Made by a program: the position numbers and the translations under genes
Shown here: one piece after another, positions 22,411 to 34,473 of the stretch
Layout: each line of letters starts with the position of its first letter
Position numbering within the stretch: position 1 is the first letter of the stretch
Notes under the pieces: generated by a model
Database searches by the model: none
Seen by the model: the letters and a program-made list of their open reading frames with translations, nothing else
What the model was told of the DNA's origin: nothing
Assembly: GCF_046630445.1 (NCBI RefSeq)
Contig: NC_092338.1
Span: 343,733,501 to 343,797,500, forward strand
Length of the DNA: 64,000 nucleotides
Reading direction: 5' to 3'
Origin: Rutidosis leptorrhynchoides
Lineage: Eukaryota > Streptophyta > Magnoliopsida > Asterales > Asteraceae

Positions 22411-23382
22411 GAGGGTGGTGTCATAATCAATCATACATTTACCGAGAAAGTCATTAAGATCGGTAACACCCTTTCGGTGGAAATTAAGAGTGCCCTATGC
22501 GAGCTGCTATCTAACAATGCCGATGTTTTTGCTTGGCAAGAGTCAGACATGACAGGAGTTCCAAGGGAGGTAGCTGAACACCGCTTAAATGCAAATCCAC
22601 GCATAACGGCGGTACGGCAGTAAAAGAGGGGAATGGCACTGGAACGTAGCGCGTTTCTGCGCAACGAGGTGGAAAATCTTGTTGACGCCAACATATTGAG
22701 GGAGGTTCTCTACCAAACCTGGGTAGCTAACCCGGTGCTAGTCAAGAAAGCCAACGTGACGTGGCACATGTGCGTTGATTTCAAAGGCATCAACAAAGCA
22801 TGCCCAAAGGATTACTATCCGTTACCAGAAATTGATTGGAAGGTCGAGTCACTCGCCGGGTACCGCTTTAAATGCTTCCTCGACGCGTATAAAGGGTACC
22901 ATCAGATTCAAATGGCGGAAGGAGACGAGGACAAGGCGGCATTTCACACTAACCATGGCATCTTTTGCTACACTAAGATGCCGTTTGGACTAAAAAACGC
23001 CGGAGCAACGTATCAACGAGTGATAGACGCTGCCTTCAAGAACCAGATAGGACGCAACGTTGAAGCTTACGTCAATGATATCGTAATCAAAAGCCATACG
23101 GAACCGTCTCTCCTTAAAGATATCCAAGAAACGTTCGACTCCTTGAGGAAAATTAATATGAAACTCAACCCGGAGAAATGCAGCTTTGGTTTCGAGGAGG
23201 GTAACTTTCTTGCTTACGTCGTGACGCCACGCGACATCAGAGCGAATCCGAAAAAGATTCAGGCTGTGGATGAGATGGTATCGCCACGTACGAAAAAGGA
23301 GGTACAAAGCTTGAATGGGAAGTTAGCAGTGTTGTCCAGGTTCTTGTCAAAAGCAGCGGAGCGTTCTCTACCATTCTTTTAG
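22411..23382 (+). pseudogene. Reverse transcriptase of Tat element, copy B
   Basis: The largest open part is 22633-23382 (249 aa). Motifs: YQTWVANPVLVKKANVTWHM, DAYKGYHQIQMAEGDEDKAAF, MPFGLKNAGATYQRV, and AYVNDIVIK where the catalytic pair YVDD has become YVND, so the active site is damaged. A private TAA at 22621-22623 precedes it, and the shared TAG at 23380-23382 ends it. Unlike copy A, the A-run near 22993 keeps its frame. Non-functional. Confidence 0.85.
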
Positions 23383-23497
23383 GTGCTGAAGACAAGCATA
23401 GGTAAAAGTTTCAATTGGACACCAGAAGCAGAAAACGTCTTCCAAGAAATGAAAACGTTAATCAAAACTCTACCTACGCTAACAGCTCCGGTACTGG

Positions 23498-23566
23498 GTA
23501 AAGTGTTCGTTCTAGCTAATGACATTAACGTTACATGACTGTTTACTAATATTCCAAAAATTTTAG
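23498..23566 (+). other. Intron-like segment (69 nt) in Tat pol, copy B
   Basis: Counterpart of 1057-1125: GTAAAG at the left edge, TACTAAT branch motif and TTTTAG at the right. An in-frame TGA lies inside. Removal restores the coding join between ...LG and ETLIVYLA. Confidence 0.6.
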
Positions 23567-23805
23567 GAGAAACTTTAATTGTTTACTTAGCAGCGGGTAC
23601 CGAAGCAATCAGCTCGGTACCAGTGGCGAAACGGGACAGAACCCAGATGCCGGTATACTTCGTCAGCAAGGTTTTGCAGCATGGCGGAGTCAACTATAAT
23701 CCAGTTGAGAAACTTGTTTATGCAGTAGTTCACACCGCAAGGAGACTAAGGAGGTACTTCCTTGCACACCACATTTTGGTGCTAACTAATACGCCTATCA
23801 AAAAG

Positions 23806-23864
23806 GTACAATGCCTTGGAACGAACACATGCAGCGAAGAACGTTTCTAACTTTTTCATGGCAG
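23806..23864 (+). other. Intron-like segment (59 nt) in Tat pol, copy B
   Basis: Same length and borders as 17419-17477 (AAG/GTACAATG ... TTCTAAC ... GGCAG/GTTTT). Its presence in both copies shows it predates their split. Confidence 0.5.
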
Positions 23865-24518
23865 GTTTTAAGCAAGCCGGAGATCTCCGGCCGAATGGCA
23901 AAATGGGCGATCGAATTGGGAGAGCATGAAATCAGTTACGCACCATGTAACGCTATCAAAGGACAAATCATGGCCGATTTCATGGTGGAATTCATCAATT
24001 CATGAATATTAACAGCTGCCAACGAGATGGCACCCTATCACGCCATGTGGGAACTTTACACTGACAGAGCGTCAAGCTCAGACGGGGCTGGTGCCGGCCT
24101 GATACTTACCAGCCCAGACGGTGAGGAACACACTTACGCCTTACGTTTCGCTTTCCCTGTTTCTAACAATGAAGCGAAATATGAAGCGCTGCTCTCTGGG
24201 TTACGTATCGCGGAAAATATGGGCATTAAGGCACTGAAAGTGGCGGTTGATTCACAGCTGGTAGCGAATCAGTTAAACGGAACGTTCGAAGCCAGAGATC
24301 CTGCGATGCAAAAATATTTGAAACTGGCGGAAGAATTAGCCAACAAGTTTGATTCTTTTTCAATCACGCAAGTGCCACGTTCGCTGAACAAGAAAGCTGA
24401 CTCCCTCAGCAAACTTTCTTCATTGGCGTTCGGCCACTTCGCTAAGGTCGTATGGGTGGAAGTTGTCGATCAAAATCCACCGACGTGGTACAGGTGGCGG
24501 CACCAGTTGAGGAGGTGA

Positions 24519-24664
24519 ACACTTGGATGAATCCCATCGTCAACGACCTCAAAGACGGTACGCTACCAGCTGACATCGTAACGGCCAGAAAAATCCGCAT
24601 GAAGGCTCCCATGTACGTCATACGTGACGGCGTACTTTACAATAAGTCCTTTTTGGGCCCGCTA
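24519..24664 (+). pseudogene. Integrase N-terminal fragment of Tat copy B, left of element 2
   Basis: Reads VNTWMNPIVNDLKDGTLPAD to FLGPL in the integrase frame, then is cut by element 2. The cut site CCCGCTA is followed by the LTR start at 24665. The right-hand continuation begins at 37703 with the duplicated CGCTA. Confidence 0.8.
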
Positions 24665-27600
24665 TGTAGTGACCCGAACTTTTCCATGTTTATATATATT
24701 AATTGAGATTGATATTTACATGATTAAATGTTTCCAACATGTTAAGCAATCAAACTTGTTAAGACTTGATTAATTGAAATATGTTTCATATAGACAATTG
24801 ACCACCCAAGTTGACCGGTGATTCACGAACATTAATACTTGTAAAAACTATATGATGACATATATATGGATATATATATATATAGTTAACATGATACTAT
24901 GATAAGTAAACATATCATTAAGTATATTAACAATGAACTACATATGTAAAAACAAGACTACTAACTTAATGATTTTTAAACGAGACATATATGTAACGAT
25001 TATCGTTGTAAAGACATTTAATGTATATATATATATATCATATTAAGAGATATTTATACATGATAATATCATGATAATATAATAATTTAAAATCTCATTT
25101 GATATTATAAACATTGGGTTAACAACATTTAACAAGATCGTTAACCTAAAGGTTAACGATGACTTAACGACTTAGTTAAAATGTATATACATGTAGTGTT
25201 TTAATATGTATTTATACACTTTTGAAAGACTTCAATACACTTATAAAAATACTTCTACTTAACAAAAATGCTTACAATTACATCCTCGTTCAGTTTCATC
25301 AACAATTCTACTCGTATGCACCCGTATTCGTACTCGTACAATACACAGCTTTTAGATGTATGTACTATTGGTATATACACTCCAATGATTAGCTCTTAGC
25401 AGACCATGTGAGTCACCTAACACATGTGGGAACCATCATTTGGCAACTAGCATGAAATATCTCATAAAATTACAAAAATATGAGTAATCATTCATGACTT
25501 ATTTACATGAAAACAAAATTACATATCCTTTATATCTAATCCATACACCAACGACCAAAAACACCTACAAACACTTTCATTCTTCAATTTTCTTCATCTA
25601 ATTGATCTCTCTCAAGTTCTATCTTCAAGTTCTAAGTGTTCTTCATATATTCTACAAGTTCTAGTTACATAAAATCAAGAATACTTTCAAGTTTGCTAGC
25701 AAACTTCCAATCTTGTAAGGTGGTCATACAACCTCAAGAAATCTTTGTTTCTTACAGTAGGTTATCATTCTAATACAAGGTAATAATCATATTCAAACTT
25801 TGGTTCAACTTCTATAACTATAACAATCTTATTTCAAGTGATGATCTTACTTGAACTTGTTTTCGTGTCATGATTCTGCTTCAAGAACTTCGAGCCATCC
25901 AAGGATCCGTTGAAGCTAGATCCATTTTTCTCTTTTCCAGTAGGTTTATCCAAGGAACTTAAGGTAGTAATGATTTTCATAACATCATTCGATTCATACA
26001 TATAAAGCTATCTTATTCGAAGGTTTAAACTTGTAATCAATAGAACATAGTTTAGTTAATTCTAAACTTGTTCGCAAAAAAAAGTTAATCCTTCTAACTT
26101 GACTTTTAAAATCAACTAAACACATGTTCTATATCTATATGATATGCTGACTTAATGATTTAAAATCTGGAAACACGAAAAACACCGTAAAACCGGATTT
26201 ACGCCGTCGTAGTAACATCGCGGGCTGTTTTGGGTTAGTTAATTAAAAACTATGATAAACTTTGATTTAAAAGTTGTTATTCTGAGAAAATTATTTTTAT
26301 TATAAACATGAAACTATATCCAAAAATTATGGTTAAACTAAAAGTGGAAGTATGTTTTCTAAAATGGTCATCTAGACGTCATTTTTTCGACTGAAATGAC
26401 TACCTTTACAAAAACGACTTGTAACTTATTTTTCCGACTATAAACCTATACTATTTCTGTTTAGATTCATAAAATATAGTTCAATATGAAACCATAGCAA
26501 TTTTATTCACTCAAAACGGATTTAAAATGAAGAAGTTATGGGTAAAACAAGATTGGATAATTTTTCTCATTTTAGCTACGTGAAAATTGGTAACAAATCT
26601 ATTCCAACCATAACTTAATCAACTTGTATTGTATATTATGTAATCTTGAGATACCATAGACACGTATACAATGTTTCGACCTATCATGTCGACACATCTA
26701 TATATATTTCGGAACAACCATAGACACTCTATATGTGAATGTTGGAGTTAGCTATACAGGGTTGAGGTTGATTCTAAAATATATATAGTTTGAGTTGTGA
26801 TCAATACTGAGATACGTATACACTGGGTCGTGGATTGATTCAAGATAATATTTATCGATTTATTTCTGTACATCTAACTGTGGATAACTAGTTGTAGGTT
26901 ACTAACGAGGACAGCTGACTTAATAAACTTAAAACATAAAAATATATTAAAAGTGTTGTAAATATATTTTGAACATACTTTGATATATATGTATATATAT
27001 TGTTATAGGTTCGTGAATCAACCAGTGGCCAAGTCTTACTTCCCGACGAAGTAAAAATCTGTGAAAGTGAGTTATAGTCCCACTTTTAAAATCTAATATT
27101 TTTGGGATGAGAATACATGCAGGTTTTATAAATGATTTACAAAATAGACACAAGTACGTGAAACTACATTCTATGGTTGAATTATCGAAATCGAATATAC
27201 CCCATTTTATTAAGTCTGGTAATCTAAGAATTAGGGAACAGACACCCTAATTGATGCGAATCTTAAAGATAGATCTATTGGGCCTAACAAACCCCATCCA
27301 AAGTACCGGATGCTTTAGTACTTCGAAATTTATATCATATCCGAAGGGTGTCCCGGAATGATGGGGATATTCTTATATATGCATCTTGTTAATGTCGGTT
27401 ACCAGGTGTTTACCATATGAATGATTTTTATCTCTATGTATGGGATGTGTATTGAAATATGAAATCTTGTGGTCTATTATTATGATTTGATATATATAGG
27501 TTAAACCTATAACTCACCAATATTTTTGTTGACGTTTTAAGCATGTTTATTCTCAGGTAATTATTAAGAGCTTCCGCTATCGCATACTTAAATAAGGACT

Positions 27601-27899
27601 AGATTTGGAGTCCATGCTTGTATGATATTGTGTAAAAACTGCATTCAAGAAACTTATTTTGTTGTAACATATTTGTATTGTAAACCATTATGTAATGGTC
27701 GTGTGTAAACAGGATATTTTAGATTATCATTATTTGATAATCTACGTAAAGCTTTTTAAACCTTTATTGATGAAATAAAGGTTATGGTTTGTTTTAAAAT
27801 GAATGCAGTCTTTGAAAAACGTCTCATATAGAGGTCAAAACCTCGCAACGAAATCAATTAATATGGAACGTTTTTAATCAATAAGAACGGGACATTTCA
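24665..27899 (+). repeat. 5' LTR of element 2
   Basis: Starts TGTAGTGACCCG and ends GGGACATTTCA; directly repeated at 34474-37702. It contains the inverted repeat CGTTAACCTAAAGGTTAACG at 25139-25158 and the shared block GCATGTTTATTCTCAGGTAA near 27543-27560. Confidence 0.96.
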
Positions 27900-27901
27900 T
27901 T

Positions 27902-27918
27902 TGGTATCCGAGCGTTGG
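27902..27918 (+). promoter_or_regulatory. Primer binding site of element 2
   Basis: TGGTATCCGAGCGTTGG begins 2 nt after the LTR end. It is the initiator-Met tRNA type with the same C variant as element 1. Confidence 0.85.
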
Positions 27919-28107
27919 TCTTAGAGAACCAGAATTTTGCATTAGTGTGTCTTATCGAGTTTGTTAGGATGCATTAGTGAGTCTGGACTTCGACCGTGTT
28001 TACTTGAAAATGATTGCTTAACAAATTTTGTTGGAAACTATATATTTTTAACATGTGAATATTATGTGATATATTAATCTCTTAACGCGTTTGATATTAT
28101 AAGATAG

Positions 28108-28722
28108 ATGTCTACCTCTAGAACAAGTCCCATTGACTCACCTAATAATAATGAAGAGTCAAATGTAAATTGGAATGATTCGTGGACTGATTCACAGGTT
28201 CCCGAAGAGGAACCGGAAGAAGAGTCGGAACCGGAAGAAGAATCGGAACCGGAAGAAGAATCGGAACCGGATGAAGAAATAGAACCGGTGGGGGAAATAA
28301 TAAAACGGTTAAGTAAAAGAAAATCCTCAACCAACCGACCAAGGTTAATTATGGTCAATGGTGTTTCCGCCAAGGAAGCAAAATATTGGGAGGATTACCA
28401 ATTCTCCGATGAATCGGATTCCGACGAGAATTCCGATGATGTTATAGAAATTACCCCAACTGAATTTAAAAAGGCAAAAGAAAATAATAAGGGAAAGGGC
28501 ATAAAAATAGAGAAATCTAATTCCAACCCCGATGAACTTTATATGTATCGTCAACCCCCGAAGCCCTTAAGTTGTAACAATGACCCGGCAACCTCTAAAC
28601 CACCAGGTTTTTCTAAACCGTTGTGGAAAACGACAGCTCGTATTAGGGGAACATCATATATCCCTAGAAACTTGGCAAAACGAACCAAAACCGAAGAAGA
28701 AGAAACGAGCGAGTCGGAATAA
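28108..28722 (+). CDS. Acidic low-complexity protein of element 2 (unknown function)
   Basis: 204 aa, same length as the element 1 copy, with no indels. Glu/Pro/Ser repeats at residues 30-62 come first (the repeat has ESEP where element 1 has ESKP in one unit). A basic KRLSKRKSSTNRP patch, a Ser/Asp-rich middle and an EEEETSESE tail follow. About 9 residue differences separate the two copies, several of them conservative. No named domain is recognised. Its position directly after the PBS leader suggests it would be the first ORF on the genomic RNA. Confidence 0.7.
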   Translation: MSTSRTSPIDSPNNNEESNVNWNDSWTDSQVPEEEPEEESEPEEESEPEEESEPDEEIEPVGEIIKRLSKRKSSTNRPRLIMVNGVSAKEAKYWEDYQFSDESDSDENSDDVIEITPTEFKKAKENNKGKGIKIEKSNSNPDELYMYRQPPKPLSCNNDPATSKPPGFSKPLWKTTARIRGTSYIPRNLAKRTKTEEEETSESE

Positions 28723-28859
28723 GATAGTTGTATTCGTGTGGTGTAATATATGTAATATAGTGTTCTTATGCTTTATGATATATGTAAAAATTGCTTGTAT
28801 TAATAAGTATTTTTTTTATGAATCTAACTCTTGTCTATTTTACAGTTTAAAAACACAAA

Positions 28860-29543
28860 ATGAAAAGACAACCCAATATTTTAAGAGACCTACCCGGAGA
28901 CATGATTGATGAAATCTTGTCTAGAGTCGGCCAGAATTCTTCGGCACAACTATTTAAGGCGAGATCAGTTTGTAAGACATTCGAAGAACGTTCCAAGAAT
29001 GTCTTGGTTTATAAGAGACTTTCGTTTGAAAGATGGGGGATATCACATTGGGAAACCCATAAGTTACGATGTGTTTACTTTGACGCATATATTGCGGGGA
29101 ACCCAAATGCTATTTTACGCAACGGGTTAAGAAATTATTTTGACTCAATATATCCGAATATTGGACTTCGTGATTTAGAAAAAGCGGCTAACATGCAACA
29201 TAAAGAAGCATGTTATGCTTACGGATTAGTAATGTTCGCTTCTCACCAAAGTGAGAACAAGAACATCGGGCTACAACTATTAAAAAAAACGTTTCCACAA
29301 GTGACGGAGTCGGTAATTGGGGTAAGAAATGAGGTTTTTAGATTGTTACGGGACTGTTGGACATTACGTAACCCTCGTCCCTTTGATGACGTTACAACAC
29401 GCTGTCTTATCAACGGCCATAACGGTTATGTTGCACAAGACCAAGGATGGGAAGTAGTCCTAGTAAAACCAGAATGCATGACTTGTTTCTGGACATATGA
29501 ATTACGTGTCTTTATTGCCTTTGCTGAACGACTTGTGTACTAG
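28860..29543 (+). CDS. F-box protein carried by retrotransposon element 2
   Basis: 227 aa, colinear with the element 1 copy and differing at three residues by eye (Lys for Asp at 2, Lys for Asn in the LLKKTF segment, Arg for Cys in TTRCLING). F-box at about residues 8-55, Sel1-like segment around residues 95-130, Cys/Trp-rich tail. The ORF stays open although gag-pol in the same element has three stops. The branch-like CTAAC and TCTATTTTACAG acceptor lie just upstream (28823-28845). It would encode an SCF substrate adaptor if expressed; the substrate is unknown. Too few differences exist to claim purifying selection. Confidence 0.85.
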   Translation: MKRQPNILRDLPGDMIDEILSRVGQNSSAQLFKARSVCKTFEERSKNVLVYKRLSFERWGISHWETHKLRCVYFDAYIAGNPNAILRNGLRNYFDSIYPNIGLRDLEKAANMQHKEACYAYGLVMFASHQSENKNIGLQLLKKTFPQVTESVIGVRNEVFRLLRDCWTLRNPRPFDDVTTRCLINGHNGYVAQDQGWEVVLVKPECMTCFWTYELRVFIAFAERLVY

Positions 29544-29848
29544 CTAGAATTGTCTTCACAACTATCTTGTATCAAAGTTATTGTGTGCTATATTTCATGC
29601 TTTATGTAAAATAAGCGGTATTGTAAGTTTGTAAAATATTGTATAAAAGTTTGAACGCGAAATATTATTATAATCAGTTTTTCATATAGAATTGTAGTAG
29701 TTGAATTGTATATTAGCTACTAAGTATGAACTTAACGGGTAGGTACTACCCGAATTTAAACTTATAAAACGCTAATATGAAGAAAAAGCTTTTATAAATG
29801 AGTTCATATTATGCTACGAAATACTAGTAACTACTCTTAATATTCTGT
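29544..29848 (+). other. Leader between F-box ORF and gag in element 2, with internal PPT-like motif
   Basis: Non-coding. TTAACGGGTAGGTAC at 29733-29747 repeats the 3' PPT bases (34458-34473) and is followed by TACCCG. It is conserved in element 1. Confidence 0.6.
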
Positions 29849-31777
29849 ATGATTAACTTGTTCCATTTAACTATTTTGAAGGAAATGGCACCGACTACTC
29901 GACACACCGTGAATATGAATGAAGAGGAATTCCGTACTTTTCTAGCTTCAAACATAGCCGCAGTACAGGCTGCGCTACATACCAACAATAACCTTGGATC
30001 TAGCAGTACAGGAAATCGTGTAGGATGCACCTACAAAGAATTCACTGCCTGCAAACCTTTGGAATTTGATGGAACCGAAGGACCGATCGGATTGAAACGG
30101 TGGACCGAGAAGGTTGAATCGGTGTTTTCCATAAGTAAGTGTACTGAAGAGGACAAAGTGAAGTACGCTACGCATACCTTCACAGGTTCTGCGTTAACAT
30201 GGTGGAATACCTATCTAGAGCAAGTGGGACAAGATGATGCGTACGCACTACCGTGGTCAGCATTCAAGCACTTGATGAACGAGAAGTACCGTCCCAGAAC
30301 CGAGGTCAATAAGCTCAAGACAGAACTTAGAGGGTTACGAACCCAAGGATTTGATATTACCAAGTACGAAAGACGATTCACAGAATTGTGCCTATTGTGT
30401 CCGGGAGCATTCGAAGATGAGGAAGAGAAGATCGACGCGTTTGTGAAAGGATTACCGGAAAGAATCCAAGAAGATATAAGTTCACACGAGCCCGCCTCCA
30501 TACAACAGGCATGTAGAATGGCTCACAAACTAGTGAACCAGATTGAAGAAAGAATTAAAGAACAGACTGCTGAAGAGGCCAATGTGAAGCAAGTCAATAG
30601 AAAGTGGGAGGAAAACGGTGATAAGAATCACCAATACAACAACAGCAGCAATTACAACAATAATCTTAACAATTATCCCAACAATCGCAACATCAATCGC
30701 AACTACAACAAACGGCCCAACAACAACAACAACAACAACAACAGCAACTACAACAATCATCCCAATAACAATAATAACCGCAACAACAACAACAATCAGA
30801 AGCAGCTATGCCAAAGGTGTGAAAAGTATCACTCGGGGTTCTGCACCAAATTTTGCAACAAGTGTAAAAGAAATGGTCATAGCGCGGCGAAGTGTGAGGT
30901 CTACGGACCAGGGGTTAATAGAACGAAAGGAACAAATGGTGTCGGAACGAGTAATGGCGGAGCAAGTAGTGTCGGAGCAAGTTATGCCAATGTAGTTTGT
31001 TATAAATGTGGAAAACCGGGCCACATTATTAGAAATTTCCCGAACCAGGAGAACACGAATGGACAAGGCCGCGGAAGATTTTTCAATATTAATGCGGTAG
31101 AGGCACAGGAAGACCCGGAGCTTGTTACGGGTACGTTTCTTATTGACAATAAATCTGCTTACGTTTTATTTGATTCGGGTGCGGATAGAAGCTATATGAG
31201 TAGAGATTTTTGTGCTAAATTAAGTTGTCCATTGACGCCTTTGGATAGTAAATTTTTACTTGAATTAGCAAATGGTAAATTAATTTCAGCAGATAATATA
31301 TGTCGGAATCGAGAAATTAAACTGGTTAGCGAAACATTTAAGATTGATTTGATAATAGTAGAGTTAGGGAGTTTTGATGTGATAATCGGTATGGACTGGT
31401 TGAAAAAAGTGAAAGCAGAGATCGTTTGTTACAAAAATGCAATTCGCATTATACGAGAAAAAGGAAAACCCTTAATGGTGTACGGAGAAAAGGGCAACAC
31501 GAAGCTACATCTTATTAGTAATTTGAAGGCACAAAAACTAATAAGAAAAGGTTGCTATGCTATTCAAGCACACGTCGATAAAGTACAAACTGAAGAAAAG
31601 AGCATCAATGATGTTCCCATTGCAAAAGAATTTCCCGATGTATTCCCGAAAGAATTACCGGGATTACCCCCACATCGATCCGTTGAATTTCAAATAGATC
31701 TTGTACTAGGAGCTGCACCAATAGCTCGTGCTCCTTACAGACTCGCACCCAGCGAGATGAAAGAACTGCAAAGCTAA
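29849..31777 (+). pseudogene. Gag-protease part of the element 2 polyprotein, ends at premature stop
   Basis: 642 codons; the probable true start is ATG 29885. Gag core, Asn-rich segment and knuckles match element 1, but the third Cys of the CCHC knuckle is Phe (TTC at 31037-31039, HIIRNF), which should weaken RNA binding. The protease DSGA motif is present. The frame stops at TAA 31775-31777, where element 1 has CAA (Gln), just before RT. A truncated Gag-PR product could in principle be made; RT and integrase could not. Confidence 0.9.
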
Positions 31778-33943
31778 TTACAAGAACTTTTAGAGCGTGG
31801 TTTCATTCGACCAAGCACATCACCGTGGGGAGCTCCTATTTTGTTTGTCAAGAAGAAAGATGGTACATTCAGGTTGTGTATCGACTACCGAGAGTTGAAC
31901 AAACTTACCATCAAGAACCGCTACCCACTACCGAGAATCGGCGACTTATTTGATCAACTACAAGGCTCGTCTATTTATTCAAAGATTGACTTACGTTCCG
32001 GGTATCATCAAATGCGGGTGAAAGAAGATGATATTCCAAAGACTGCTTTCAGAACACGTTACGGTCATTACGAGTTTATGGTCATGCCGTTTGGTTTAAC
32101 TAATGCACCAGCTGTGTTCATGGACCTTATGAACCGAGTGTGTGGACCATACCTTGACAAGTTTGTCATTGTTTTCATTGATGACATACTTATTTACTCA
32201 AAGAATGACCAAGAACACGGTGAACATTTGAGAAAGGTGTTAGAAGTATTGAGGAAGGAAGAATTGTACGCCAAGTTTTCAAAGTGTGCATTTTGGTTGG
32301 AAGAAGTTCAATTCCTCGGTCACATAGTGAACAAAGAAGGTATTAAGGTGGATCCGGCAAAGATAGAAACTGTTGAAAAGTGGGAAACCCCGAAAACTCC
32401 GAAACACATACGCCAGTTTTTAGGACTAGCTGGTTACTACAGAAGGTTCATCCAAGACTTTTCCAGAATAGCAAAACACTTGACTGCATTAACGCATAAA
32501 GGGAAGAAATTTGAATGGAATGATGAACAAGAGAAAGCGTTTCAGTTATTGAAGAAAAAGCTAACTACGGCACCTATATTGTCATTGCCTGAAGGGAATG
32601 ATGATTTTGTGATTTATTGTGATGCATCAAAGCAAGGTCTCGGTTGTGTATTAATGCAACGAACGAAGGTGATTGCTTATGCGTCTAGACAATTGAAGAT
32701 TCACGAACAAAATTATACGACGCATGATTTGGAATTAGGCGCGGTTGTTTTTGCATTAAAGACTTGGAGGCACTACTTATATGGGGTCAAAAGTATTATA
32801 TATACCGACCACAAAAGTCTTCAACACATATTTAATCAGAAACAACTGAATATGAGGCAGCGTAGGTGGATTGAATTATTGAATGATTACGACTTTGAGA
32901 TTCGTTACCACCCGGGGAAGGCAAATGTGGTAGCCGATGCCTTGAGCAGGAAGGACAGAGAACCCATTCGAGTAAAATCTATGAATATAATGATTCATAA
33001 TAACATTACTACTCAAATAAAGGAGGCGCAACAAGGAGTTTTAAAAGAGGGAAATTTAAAGGATGAAATACTCAAAGGATCGGAGAAGCATCTTAATATT
33101 CGGGAAGACGGAACCCGGTATAGGGCTGAAAGGATTTGGGTACCAAAATTTGGAGATATGAGAGAAATGGTACTTAGAGAAGCTCATAAAACCAGATACT
33201 CAATACATCCTGGAACTGGGAAGATGTACAAGGATCTCAAGAAACATTTTTGGTGGCCGGGTATGAAAGCCGATGTTGCTAAATACGTAGGAGAATGTTT
33301 GACGTGTTCTAAGGTCAAAGCTGAGCATCAGAAACCATCAGGTCTACTTCAACAACCCGAAATCCTGGAATGGAAATGGGAAAACATTACCGTGGATTTC
33401 ATCACTAAATTGCCAAGGACTACAAGTGGTTTTGATACTATTTGGGTAATAGTTGATCGTCTCACCAAATCAGCACACTTCCTACCAATAAGAGAAGATG
33501 ACAAGATGGAGAAGTTAGCACGACTGTATTTGAAGGAAGTCATCTCCAGACATGGAATACCAATCTCTATTATCTCTGATAGGGATGGCAGATTTATTTC
33601 AAGATTCTGGCAGACATTACAGCAAGCATTAGGAACTCGTCTAGACATGAGTACTGCCTATCATCCACAAACTGATGGGCAGAGCGAAAGGACGATACAA
33701 ACGCTTGAAGACATGCTACGAGCATGTGTTATTGATTTCGGAAACAGTTGGGATCGACATCTACCGTTAGCAAAATTTCCCTACAACAACAGCTACCATT
33801 CAAGCATTGAGATGGCGCCGTTTGAAGCACTTTATGGTAGAAAGTGCAGGTCTCCAATTTGTTGGAGTGAAGTGGGGGATAGACATATTACGGGTCCGGA
33901 GATTATACAAGAAACTACCGAGAAGATCATCCAAATTCAATAA
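31778..33943 (+). pseudogene. RT, RNase H and integrase core of element 2
   Basis: Open from 31841 to a TAA at 33941-33943 (Gln codon in element 1). It holds [30 protein letters not shown], the integrase zinc head and all three catalytic acids ([22 protein letters not shown]). Catalytic motifs are unchanged relative to element 1, so decay is by nonsense mutations rather than loss of active-site residues. No start codon context supports independent translation. Confidence 0.9.
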
Positions 33944-34438
33944 CGGTTGAAAACCGCCCAAAGTCGACAAAAGAGCTACGCTGACATTAAAATTGGAGAG
34001 ATGGTCATGCTTAAAGTTGCACCTTGGAAAGGCGTTGTTCGATTTGGTAAACGAGGGAAATTAAATCCAAGGTATATTTGACCATTCAAGATTATTGATC
34101 GTGTCGGACCAGTAGCTTACCGACTTGAGTTACCTCAACAACTCGCAGCTGTACATAACACTTTCCATGTCTCGAATTTGAAGAAATGTTTTGCTAAAGA
34201 AGATCTCACTATTCCGTTAGATGAAATCCAAATCAACGAAAAACTTCAATTCATCGAAGAACCCGTCGAAATAATGGATCGTGAGGTTAAAAGACTTAAG
34301 CAAAACAAGATACCAATTGTTAAGGTTCGATGGAATGCTCGTAGAGGACCCGAGTTCACCTGGGAATGTGAAGATCAGATGAAGAAGAAATACCCGCATC
34401 TATTTCCAGAAGATTCGTCAACACCTTCAACAGCTTAA
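33944..34438 (+). pseudogene. Integrase C-terminus and chromodomain of element 2
   Basis: A 21-nt in-frame deletion near 33990 removes seven residues present in element 1 (RKDIEFE), and a TGA at 34079-34081 replaces a Gly codon. The last open part, 34178-34438, contains the chromodomain ([36 protein letters not shown]) and ends at TAA 34436-34438. In chromoviruses this domain directs integration toward certain chromatin. Confidence 0.88.
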
Positions 34439-34473
34439 AATTTCGGGACGAAATTTATTTAACGGGTAGGTAC
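34438..34473 (+). promoter_or_regulatory. Palindrome and polypurine tract of element 2
   Basis: AAATTTCGGGACGAAATTT (34438-34456) overlaps the stop codon and is followed by AACGGGTAGGTAC directly against the 3' LTR at 34474. Confidence 0.85.

Larger units (their letters stand above)
23383..24518 (+). pseudogene. RT/RNase H connection and RNase H of Tat element, copy B
   Basis: Coding resumes after the shared TAG: VLKTSIGKSFNWTPEAE, the intron-like piece, VYFVSKVLQHGGVNYNPVEKL, a second intron-like piece (23806-23864), then the RNase H part. A private TGA at 24003-24005 (codon GGA-type in copy A) separates 23811-24005 from 24027-24518. First active-site motif reads LYTDRASSSDGAGAGL (Gly to Arg) and the Glu motif NNEAKYEAL has lost Glu for Lys relative to copy A. 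So RNase H is damaged at sequence level as well as broken. Confidence 0.8.

Noticed and set aside
25139-25158. Inverted repeat CGTTAACCTAAAGGTTAACG as a regulatory hairpin
   Set aside because: Present in element 2 LTRs only because about 30 bp that separate the arms in element 1 are absent; likely a deletion by-product.
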